64,000 nucleotides of DNA from Lucifuga dentata (taxonomy: Eukaryota > Chordata > Actinopteri > Ophidiiformes > Bythitidae). The notes beneath the pieces were generated by a model. The model ran no database searches. It had not been told where the DNA came from and worked only from the letters and a program-made list of their open reading frames with translations. The stretch lies in the NCBI GenBank assembly GCA_014773175.1, contig VXCM01000334.1, forward strand, positions 1 through 64,000, given 5' to 3'. Below, piece after piece: positions 54,701-64,000 of the stretch (the first letter of the stretch is position 1; the number at the start of each line of letters is the position of its first letter). Both the position numbers and the translations under genes were made by a program.

Positions 54701-57700
54701 TGCCCTGCAAATCTTATCAAGATGCAAATAAAAAATGAAACTGTTCATGTTACAGTGGTGAATAATCCACACCATCTTTCCCGCTACCAGGTTTTCTGTT
54801 TGTCTAAAATGAAGGAGCTCTCCTGTGAAAGATTCCTTATGATTTCTTTTCTATAATTTTCCAACATCGTTTTTAAATGCTGGGTTATTGGGTGGTTTTT
54901 AGTGGTTTTTGGAATATCCTACTAAAAATATTCCACCCTGCTTGAGGCGTGGCGTGATGAGGCTGTGCAGACATCATATCCACATCCATGCCAGTATTAA
55001 CAACCTGCAGCTTTTGAAAAGCGAATACCTACTTGTTGCTTGTTTGTATGGTGAAGTGCTGTTATTTTAAAGGACCATACTGGCCATTTTGCATGTTTGA
55101 GCATAATGTATTCAATTTTCATACACGTAACGTTACTGACAGTCATTTCCCAAAGCATATGACTGGAACGGTGAATTAAATTTTTTTTCTTACCTTCCAG
55201 ACCGCCATTGGTTTCAATTCATTCTGGTACACTATTATAATCAACTTGTTGATACTTGAAACGTTCTTGGGATAGGTAATCCATCATTGCGAACAAGACA
55301 TGTAGTCAGGTTTTTTATTTAGAAGTTACGTAATTTTAGCATTTAAGCGCAATAAGAAGCACAGAGTGAATATGTCTCCAGCAGGGAATATAGTCCCAAA
55401 AGAAGACCTGCATTTATCGAAAAATTTAAATGACCATGACTTCATAAGGCTGCATAACTATTAGCAGGCGAAACATCGATTTTTACGGTGGGTGTACGTA
55501 TATGAATATTTGATTTTGAAAGATTAAGATATTTTGCAAAATATTAAGAAAGCTGAAATACGGTTTTGTCCTTTGGGAAATGAGTGTCAGTAATGTAACA
55601 TGTATGAAAATTGAATATAGTAGGCTCAAACATGCAAAATGGCTGGTATGGTCCTTTAAGACCCAAATGTATTGGCTTACAGTGGATGAACAGACTTAAA
55701 CCACACAATAGCAGAGCAGCAGTTACGACTATATTCAAAATGTTGTGAAGTTCTGTTTATTCAAAATGTCTGAACACGGTAACATATGTATTTACAGTAT
55801 TAGGATCTGTTTATTACATAAAGAAGGAGAAGTCTTGTGCAGAATGTGTAGTTGTGTGTAATTCTGTTTGTATTCATGAAGAACTCTTATTTCAGGGGTT
55901 GATCTTATGTGCACGCACTCTGCTGACTTTGGCTCAACTGCCAGAGTTGAGTGGAAGTTTACTGACCTCAAAGACTCGCAGACTTATGTGATTTTTGATG
56001 GGAAACCCACAGGTAACAATGCTTCAGTCTGCATCCATTTGTGTCAGGTGAACAAATGTTGCCTCATTTTTGTACACACTCTGTCAAGCCAGCATATCTG
56101 GAATGCAATGCTGCCATTCTCCCACAGAGTCTTATTCCAGCCGAGTAACAATGTTTGGCAGCAATGTGAGATTCAGGACGGTGACGCGTAAGGATAACGG
56201 CGTGTACGACTGCGAGGTCTCCGGCAACAACCAGTTTGGTGAAGTCAAAGTGAAGCTGACAGTTCTGGGTGAGTCCGCCTTGCATTCACATTCAGGAAAC
56301 TCACCTGTCCATTTAAAATCCGCCCATTTATCATCACCACGCTAAATGATACTCTGAAGTGCGCGTGACACCATCGCCAGTTTACGCCGCTGTCATTAAA
56401 TCTGTGTGTGTGAGCCAACCAGAAGAAAATTGTATGTTATGTCCCGCAGTGCCTCCGTCTCCGCCCTTGTGTAGGATCCCTCCCTCGGTGACAACAGGAA
56501 AGACGGCGCTCCTGTCCTGCAGTGACGGTGACGGCTGGCCTCCTCCCACCTACAAGTGGTTCAAAGATNACGGCGCTCCTGTCCTGCAGTGACGGTGACG
56601 GCTGGCCTCCTCCCACCTACAAGTGGTTCAAAGATGGCACCCTCCTCCCCGAAGATCCCAGCAAGATTACTGGCTTCAAAAATTCCACCTACAAGCTGAA
56701 TCCAGTCAACGGCAATCTGGTCAGCTGCTCCCCGTTGCCTAGCGCGAGCTCTTTCTCCACAGTTTGTTTGGCTTTAAAAGCAATGCATTATCCCTTAAAA
56801 TGTCCCCCATCTGTCCCCTCAGGAGTTTCCTCAAGTAAACAAGATGGACGCTGGTGCATATTACTGTGAGGCATCTAATATTGCTGGTCCTCCTAAGAGC
56901 TGCAAAGCTATGCAAATGGAAGTCCGTAAGTACTCTGGAAAGGCAAAAAGATGTCTTGTGAGGATCGAAACGCTGTGATCCAGACACTGAATCACAGTGT
57001 GTTCAGTGTTCTTTGTGCATGGCCCCCAAGTGAACTTTTGTCTTTTCTACTACTGATACTGTCAAAGAAATTGAAGGGTCCTGTGTCTTCTCTCCATTGC
57101 AGATCACACTCTTTATTATTGTGTGTTCACAGGAAATGCAGATATGGACAAATCCATACAGCTTCAAATTATCTGAGCTTGAGCTCCAACTATTAAACTA
57201 GTGGCTGATCGTGTCATGAATACGTCAGAAGGAGGACACCTTATCTTAAGGAGCCTTGCAGACACTGTTAACCTTATGATGACCTGGGGTGCATTCCGAG
57301 TTCCTTATTCATTTCCACATTTCCCTCACTTGTGTCTTTTCCTTGCATCTTTGTCCCACCCACCTAAGATGCGAGGAAAAGAGGCGAGGACAGAGGAGAT
57401 GAGGGACTACTATTTAAGAGAAATGAAACATCCTCGCTCCTCAAGCACCGTCTGAAGTGATGTGATTTGTCACACAGCTGATCAGATGTCAGAGCGCTTG
57501 GAGTTGCTGTGTCTTAGTTTTAGAAGATAATAAAATAATGAAATATTCTCATCTGAATATTACTGTAACAATTAACATGAACAGTTTGACAAATGTCCAC
57601 AGTCTGACTGTGTAATCTACAGATCATCATATTTTAAGTGTGTTTCACTTAAAAGTGAAACAGAGAGTTCTCAGGGAGTTAAAATATAAATGTTTATCAG

Positions 57701-60700
57701 CGTTGGTGAACTATAACTAACGGGATGTTTTATTAAACATTTCAGTGGATTTAGTTGGAACAGATAAATACAGCAGGTTGTGACGATGTAAGGGTTGTTT
57801 TATTGTTTTATGATTCTTTATCATTCAGAGCTGCACTGAAAGACATCCAGTCGTTTTAAGCAGATGATCAGTCAGACAAAATTAAACATAAATAATTGGA
57901 GTAATTTTAAACCTGAGATGTTGCTGTTATTTTTCTGTTCGCATGTTTCATGAAACTCATGCTGTTATATTAAGATGCGTGTCAGTGTATTGGATCAGCT
58001 GTAGCAGATCTGTCCAATCAGAAACAGACTTCCAGTAAAGGGGCATGACTTTCACGTAACAGACTTCAGCGTAGGATGGTCTGGTGGTTCCTTGCTCATA
58101 TCTCCCAGATGAAGCCTCCTTAATCCTCACTCCTCCATCCTCAGAACAGAAATAAGCGCTTTGGAACATCCTTAAAGCTGGCTGACCAAATTGGTTTTTG
58201 GGTCACATTAGGATCGAGGAATGATCAAATAAGGAACTCAGAATGCACCCCTGGACCATTTGGGCCTCTTCAAGGATTATTTACACAGAAGGCACAAATT
58301 ATTCCAGGTCATTAACTTCCTTCTGGAAATAACATAGGCATAGGAGAATACAGATGAATATAAAAATGTAAGAATATAAAAATATAAGGATTAACACTTG
58401 ATTATAAAAGAATAACTTGAATATATGAGAAAAGTACAGTACATCTAACTATAAAGGCAAAAATCTCTGTCTGTGCCACCAATATCTCTAGAACCTGGCA
58501 CTCTATGAAGTTGAAACTCAGCAGGTTCATTGCTCAGGACCAAGGATGTGCAGTGTCGTGTGAAGTTGTTTGGATGCGCGGTTCTCAAACTGAGCTGTGC
58601 CAGTAAAAAATAGTCCACGCAGCAGGATACGCTCTGGACGCGGCAGCATATGCTCTGGTCCAGTGGCATGGTCTCAACCTGACCCTGAAAAGCAAACAAA
58701 GCGAGCTCATGAGGCCGTGCAGAACAAAATTAGGGAAGGCTGTGGCGCACACCATAAAGTCCGGCCCGTTCCAAACGGGCACATTTTGAACGGGCATTGC
58801 ATTAGTTCACTTAAATTCTCACAGTACTTCTCCTTGGCCATAACTGCTCCAAATATGACATAGCTGGTTGCGTCAACATTGAAGCAGCCAGCAGGCAGTT
58901 TGTCCTTTGGTTCATTGACTACTTCCTCTGATGTTGGAGCAAAATGTATAAACCAGAGGACGAATGTACTGTCTCCTTCTCCATCTAATTTGCCTTCTTT
59001 TTATGACTTAAACTAAAGCAACTACTAACTCCTCTTTCTATCCATCAAAGCCACTTTCACCATCGCCTCTGGTGACAGACTACTGGTACTTGTGATAATG
59101 CTGTACTGTAATGGAGTTATGTTTATTAAAAAAAAAAAAAAACTCCAGATCTTAAACTCCAGTTCTTAAAGATGTATAACTGAGGCTTTAACTTTAATTT
59201 CAAAAATGTCTTTTAGTTTGAACTGACTTCACTTTACCAGAAAGTTTGTTCATGAAGAATAAGTTCTATGCAAGAACTCCTAATTTTGAGACTGGTTTGA
59301 ATTTGTATAGTGTGTTCCATGTCAGTGCTGAAAACTCTTTAAACTGGCTTGGCTGCACGTCAAGAGGAATGTCAAAAGGCCGTTTTGTCTCCACATAAGA
59401 GTGTTGTTATCGTTAATGCTGGCTTTGTGTTAAGCTGCATTCATGGCTGAGTTCACTTCATGTCCACTGTATCTACATTGAAACTTTAATTTCACAAACC
59501 TAGAACCTGTTCTCAATTTCTAACCCTAACCCTTGGAATCATTTTAGGATTTAAATTTTTAGGTTTTTAATCTTTTAATTTTTAAACAGGAATCTGCCAA
59601 TCTTCCCTACCACTGCATTTGTTTGGAATTCATTAATAACGTCTAAATGTGATACCTAATGTGAGTTTCCTTCTGTTCTTTAAGGGGATTTGAATATCGG
59701 CGGTATTGTTGCTGGGATATTAATCGCTCTTCTGCTACTGGCTTTACTGGGATTTGGCATTTGGTATGCTAACAAGAAAGGATACCTGCCTCGTGAGTAT
59801 CCAGTTCTACAACAGTCCTAATTCTTTTATTAACAGTCAGCAGTATGCAATACAGAAATGAAATGCCTCAGGCACTAAATAGTTTATCAGGAACTAAGAA
59901 AAGGTTTTCTCCCATTTATTTTAAAATGTATCTGTATATTGCCCAGAGCCAGAGCAACAAAAAGGATATATAGATAACTCCCTAGGGTGTCACGTATAAT
60001 GCTTTTTTTTTTTTTTTTNTTTTTTTTTTTTTTTTTCAACTTTATCAAGTTTACATTACCTGCACCATCCATGAATGTTAATATAATTGGTTGAAGGAAG
60101 ATGGGGTTTTTGTGTACGATGCTACGCGTAGCTTTGAGAACATCTGTGATATCAGCAGTATTACAGGTTTGTTACTGTCTTGTGAGTAGCCAAAATATTG
60201 TTTTAATCTGGCTAATGCTGCTGAGGTTGCAGCCTTGGATTTCTTGTTTTTTCTTTTACATTTAAATAAGTGGATGTAGTTGTTAAGATAATGGTGTCTC
60301 TTCACGTGATCAGAGGTCCAGCTTGGTCTCAATATAGTGGCTTTTTTTAAAATGTATGAGTAACAATAACAGCATAGCGATATGTTCTAAATAATTCTAC
60401 TGACATAATTTCCTTTTCTTCTTTTACAGAGAAGACTGAGAGGTAAGTGGATTTGCATTTTTTGCAAAATTATCTGTTGCTGCTTTGATTTTATGCTGAC
60501 TGACTGCAGGGTTTCTTCAGATCACATCTTTGAAATGTCCTGTTCTCTCTACGAGTAGCTCAACTTGCTTTTTTTCCCCAATTTCAGCAAATTAAAACCC
60601 ACTGCTGCACTCTACCAGCCCACAACATCAGTGTATGGTGGTGGCAATGAAGAAGCTGTAAGTATATAACTCTTGTCTGTTTGCATTCCTCAGTCAGCTC

Positions 60701-60811
60701 AGTATTGTTTTTGAGTAAGTCACTTTTCTGTGTTTAACAGTTTGGGAGTTGTAAGAAAATGTTTGTTTGTCTCAGGGAGATTTCAGACAGAAGTCGTCAT
60801 TCTTGGTATAG
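51722..60811 (+). CDS. f11r: Junctional adhesion molecule A (JAM-A)
   Basis: Ten coding exons: 51722-51773, 54462-54521, 55896-56012, 56128-56268, 56450-56719, 56823-56925, 59685-59792, 60430-60442, 60588-60657, 60776-60811. After allowing for one artificial duplication in exon 5, phases join into 300 residues (human 299). JAM-A is a tight-junction and leukocyte adhesion protein. The signal peptide is [21 protein letters not shown]. Ig domain 1 has DLMCTHS, the dimer motif RVEWKF and [11 protein letters not shown]. Ig domain 2 has [20 protein letters not shown] and [10 protein letters not shown]. One membrane span ([20 protein letters not shown]) precedes a short tail ending SSFLV, the PDZ-binding end of JAM-A. 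Exon 5 holds the N at 56569 flanked by two identical 66-base copies, which shifts the frame as written. A likely poly(A) signal is at 61876-61881. Confidence 0.95.
51774..54461 (+). other. f11r intron 1
   Basis: 2.7 kb with no recognisable coding sequence or element. A T-run with the join N at 54318 lies 144 bases before exon 2. Confidence 0.7.
55071..55655 (+). mobile_element. TIR element flanked by TTAA (piggyBac-like MITE) in f11r intron 2
   Basis: About 90 bases from AGGACCATACTGGCCATTTT are repeated in inverted form at 55565-55655, ending GGTATGGTCCT. Both ends abut TTAA (55067-55070 and 55656-55659), the target duplicated by piggyBac-type elements. The 585-base body has no transposase. 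A related end fragment is at 14738. Superfamily is inferred from TTAA only. Confidence 0.65.
56503..56635 (+). repeat. Exact 66-bp duplication around an N inside f11r exon 5
   Basis: Positions 56503-56568 and 56570-56635 are identical coding sequence for the start of Ig domain 2. Removing one copy and the N restores a normal exon of 203 bases in phase with its neighbours, so this is almost surely an assembly artefact. Confidence 0.92.
57284..58253 (+). mobile_element. TIR element in f11r intron 6
   Basis: The left end CTGGGGTGCATTCCGAGTTC is mirrored at the right end by GAACTCAGAATGCACCCCTG. The termini resemble hAT-type ends (CAGGGGTG), but no clear 8-bp target duplication was found. No transposase frame in the 970 bases. 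Confidence 0.55.
58254..59684 (+). other. Rest of f11r intron 6
   Basis: AT-rich intron sequence after the TIR element. A patch at about 58570-58800 starts like a hAT end (GCGGTTCTCAAACTG) and holds nested inverted GCCCGTTC units, but no right terminus was identified. An A-run lies at about 59128-59142. Confidence 0.45.
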
Positions 60812-63054
60812 CCTAGAGGAGCACCATGGATCCCCTGAAGAGTCAGCAGCAAGAGAACAGGAAAAAAAAAGGTTTTTAATTGATCCCCAGCATATTTCCC
60901 TATTTTTAACTAAGGTTTTTGCTATTTTCAACATCATTTGTCCCTGACTGTCAGTTTTGGTAGACTAGTGCAAGTCTGAGTTGGCCTATGCTGTCGACTT
61001 TAATGTTTGAGATGCGTTAACTTGTGAAGATCAAGTAACAGGGCTGTAGGACAGAATTTACTAAAGATACTGATATGTCTGTATGTTGATAGGTTTGTTA
61101 ATATCAAGCTATGGCTGCTGGTGATTCACTTTAGCCTCAGAAATTTAGTGTGTGCATGTGTGTGAGAGAAAAATGACTAAATGTGTTTTATTGTTACACT
61201 AGGATTTTTCACTAAATCGAATGTACCCCTGCCTTAATTTCCTCCAGTACAGCTCTCTTATCAGTCAGTCTATCTGTGTTTGCCAGATGAAGCCTTGCTT
61301 TTGCTTGACTGATTTGAATGCAGATTACTGTCTGAGGTGCTTTGTCCTTCTTGGTCTACTTCTTTTTTTTTTTTTTTTTTTTTTTTTTGATGAATTATAA
61401 TCTTGTGTTGGAATGTACAGTACAATGTCTTTTATATAGCGGCAAGTCAGATCAAGTGTATTTGCTGTGAATAATGCAAATTTCAAAACAGGACATCCTA
61501 AAAGTCTTTTAGCTGGAGTTAATATGCTTCCTGTTTCATCAGCTAGAAATTGTAGACTAACTTGTGGCTGTTGTATAGATTGCTTGTATGAAACCTGATC
61601 TGTGTAAACCACAATTTGTATGCACATCCTAATATTATTTTGTCGAGTGTGTATACGTGTGTGTTGGGGTTCAGAGGTAAAAGTTTAGAGAGAAATGACG
61701 TAAATACAATAGTCTAACATGTTAATCTTTATAAGGGACTAATTTTACACTTAACTTTATGCATGCTGCAGGTTATTTAATGTTTCCTGTGATACTGCAC
61801 TTCTATTACTATTTTATTTGTGTAAACAGGAAGACTTAAAAATGTCTAACCGTGTTCTAAATTATTCACAAGGCAAATAAAAGTTTGTGGAGTAAGCAAA
61901 ATTAATGATGATTAATGTGAATTAATGTTCCCAAACCAAAACAACCAGGCAAGCACATTACATTAGCAATAATCCTGAGCATGTGATGTGATGCAGGAGG
62001 TTCATCCCTACATAGTGTATTTAGGTATTAAAGGATACCTGAACTCCTGTAATGATGGATTATGTATTGTTTGTCATCTACTTCCAGATACTAAAATTTA
62101 ATTTGTTCCACTCATTATTCCTGTATTCCTCAAACACTCAGGTTATTTTAATAAATGGTTGGGTACAGTTAGAAATCCCTAAATTTATATAATTTGGTGA
62201 AATTGAAACTAACACTGTACTAGACACACAAGCATGCATAATTACAGCTGATGAATCAGCTGACACATGATTGTATCTTTCCTGTGTATTTAATAAAATT
62301 TTGTTGACTTCATTTGTACTGTCATGTATCAACCAAGCTAATTGATGCTCCTTTTTTAAATAAAGATGTCACACACTTTGCCTGCATTATACATTATATC
62401 ATGGTCATTGGCTTTGGAAAACTGACAGTTGCAGAAGACTGATATTCTTAAAGAGTAATAATTCCTATGATTTTAGAGCTAGGAAAAATCAAGCAACAGA
62501 GGCCAGTGCACTTTATGTATCTGATTTAATCAGCTATAGCATATATGCCCTCTTATTTGACATATAACGTATTTGAAACTAACATTTAGAGTGATTGCTA
62601 AAGGAAAACTGTTGTTGAATTTTGGAAGAATTAACAAATGCTTGTATCCAGTATTTTACAGGTTACATTTATCATCACCCTAAGTGTGATTGGAAGCTGA
62701 TTGCTTAATTCACCTTTTAAAATTACAACACTTATTCATTTTTCCCTGTTGATTTTCATAGTAAGATTAATTTGCCAATAGAATAACCTTGATAATATCC
62801 AGAATGAGCAATGACGGCAGATTTCATTCCTTCGCTTTATTTAGGGTGGTTGGGGTTTCTTGTTGACATTTGTCAAACATGAGTAGGAATTAATGACCTT
62901 CACAAAATAAAAACTACGAAATGTAAAGTTAAATTAGCAAAGTACAATTCATCTAGAAACTAAAATATATATAAAAAAATTTAATAGAAAAACTATGCTT
63001 CTCATACGTTTCTATGGTAACTAATAATGGCGTGCTGCACTCCTTGGTGTGCAG

Positions 63055-63064
63055 TGCGCATGCG
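63055..63064 (+). promoter_or_regulatory. NRF1-type site in putative ubash3b promoter
   Basis: TGCGCATGCG matches the NRF1 core, common at CpG promoters, about 650 bases upstream of the ubash3b ATG and 27 bases from an ETS-type site. Confidence 0.4.
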
Positions 63065-63090
63065 TGGCGTGCCGACGCCCACCTACGCAG

Positions 63091-63100
63091 ACAGGAAGTG
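63091..63100 (+). promoter_or_regulatory. ETS-type site in putative ubash3b promoter
   Basis: ACAGGAAGTG fits the ETS/PU.1-type core. Paired with the NRF1-type motif just upstream it suggests a start site near 63.1-63.2 kb. Motif only. Confidence 0.35.
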
Positions 63101-63717
63101 TGAGCAGTTTTTTTCCATCACTGACTCAACTATACACACAGTGCCTGATTAAACTTCATACGCTAATCTAATAGCATAAAGTCTAACTGGAACGAGTGTG
63201 TGTGTTAAGTTTCCTTTTGATCAAGTTTTCCGTCTCAGTGCCACCCTGTATGTTCCGCTCTTAATACGGTGTACGGCCCCTTTAAAGACAGTGGCAGCGC
63301 AGTTTTACAGGCTGAAGCTTCACTCACTCCAAATCATTCATAAATAAGACATGGTGAGGACAGCAAACCTAGCTGGTCGCATCTGAATTTTCATTCAACG
63401 TTCCGGATGCGAGGGTCGAGCAGGAAGCAGACATGTTAAGCTCGGTGGAGGAAAGTGAACCGGGGACATGGCCGAGAGAGCAGGAGTGACTTCCGATGGC
63501 TGACCCCCCTGCTGATGGTTTGACTTCATGTGCGAGTCGTTCAGGAGGAAGATCTTCCAGTTTCAACACCAAAAACATGCTCGACGGTTTCTGCTCTGTA
63601 TCTATCAAACTAATCCAATTTTAAACAGCTTAGACCGCTTCCGCACTTCTTTATTTTGAATAAATGAAAACACATTCGAGGAGCAGAGGAGCTGACGTAC
63701 GGATGGAGCAGTGAGTT

Positions 63718-63845
63718 ATGGCAGCAAAAGAGGACCTTTACGCCAAAGTGACCCCGCGGAGGCAGCGCCAGAGCCGGCCAGGCACCGTCAAACATGGGTC
63801 CAATCTGGATGTGTTGTTGTCCATGGGCTTCCCCAAGACCAGGGC
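63718..63845 (+). CDS. ubash3b: First coding exon of UBASH3B (STS-1/TULA-2), partial
   Basis: Starts at ATG 63718 after an in-frame TGA at 63712-63714 and ends at a GC|GTGAGT donor, giving 42 codons plus two bases. The peptide (MAAKEDLYAKVTPRRQRQ, RPGTVKHGSNLDVLLSMGFP) matches the N-terminus of human UBASH3B and the start of its UBA domain (LDVLLSMGFP). UBASH3B is a ubiquitin-binding, SH3- and histidine-phosphatase-domain protein that dampens receptor tyrosine kinase and T-cell receptor signalling. Human annotation has about 11 residues before the second Met; here translation seems to begin at that inner Met. The remaining exons lie beyond the window. Confidence 0.93.
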
Positions 63846-64000
63846 GTGAGTACACTGTCCCAAACCAGTCTCTCTTTCTCTTTCTGTCTCTCTCACACAC
63901 ACACACAAACCAGTGTTTCTGCCTTGTAGCGTGAACATCAGCAGCTCAGCTTCAGCATCCCAAAGCTGGTCTGCTTTACTCTAATGAGGTCACACCTAAT
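63846..64000 (+). other. Start of ubash3b intron 1
   Basis: Intron sequence after the GTGAGT donor, with a short CT/CA-rich run at 63870-63910. Continues past the window. Confidence 0.8.

Larger units (their letters stand above)
60812..63717. other. f11r 3'UTR, intergenic region and ubash3b 5' region
   Basis: The f11r 3'UTR may end at the AATAAA of 61876-61881, or further right near 62.36 kb. A 28-T run is at about 61361-61388. From 63.0 kb the sequence becomes GC- and CpG-richer, marking the ubash3b promoter and 5'UTR. No other gene seen. Confidence 0.5.

Noticed and set aside
56450..56719. Interpretation of f11r as a pseudogene because of its frame break
   Set aside because: The break coincides with an N and an exact flanking duplication; all other exons, splice sites and motifs are intact.

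Overview
The window is vertebrate nuclear DNA and reads as a ray-finned (teleost) fish. Genes are intron-split with GT-AG borders, intergenic DNA is AT-rich, and there are many microsatellites plus fish-type hAT, LINE and terminal-inverted-repeat (TIR) elements. No prokaryotic features, tRNA, rRNA or CRISPR array were seen. Eleven single N bases mark contig joins; three of them are flanked by exact 66-67 bp direct duplications that look like unmerged assembly overlaps.

Layout, left to right. (1) 3-122 (+): the last coding piece of a gene that fits SHBG. (2) 1290-3658 (-): a complete six-exon SAT2-like diamine/thialysine acetyltransferase, tail to tail with it as in human 17p13. (3) 5205-9974 (-): complete TAF6, with a likely non-coding first exon near 11.1-11.3 kb. 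(4) 12172-15614 (+): complete MRPS31. (5) 18318-34684 (+): complete FOXO1, with a 13.9 kb first intron inside the forkhead domain and an unusual second intron with an apparent GC donor. MRPS31-FOXO1 adjacency matches human 13q14. (6) 34.7-44.8 kb: FOXO1 3'UTR, then a gene-free stretch with LINE and other repeat remnants. (7) 44820-46420 (-) and 48703-49480 (+): two divergently arranged Thy-1-like GPI-anchored Ig proteins. (8) 51722-60811 (+): complete F11R (JAM-A), ten coding exons including a 13-nt microexon; its fifth exon is broken by one of the duplicated joins. (9) 63718-63845 (+): first coding exon of UBASH3B, continuing past the window.

The genes do not form one pathway. Two are nuclear regulators (TAF6 in general transcription, FOXO1 as an insulin/AKT-controlled factor), one is a mitochondrial ribosomal protein, one is a polyamine-type acetyltransferase. 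The right third is rich in immune or cell-surface genes (two Thy-1-like, JAM-A, and UBASH3B, a negative regulator of receptor signalling). Human counterparts lie on chromosomes 17, 7, 13, 11 and 1, so the segment is a mosaic of several conserved blocks. No gene system entirely outside known families was found. The most useful anomalies are the FOXO1 GC-AG intron and His/Gly tract, the Thy-1 pair with a shared extra cysteine pair and a CTCF-like site between them, the F11R microexon, and the assembly duplication that breaks F11R.
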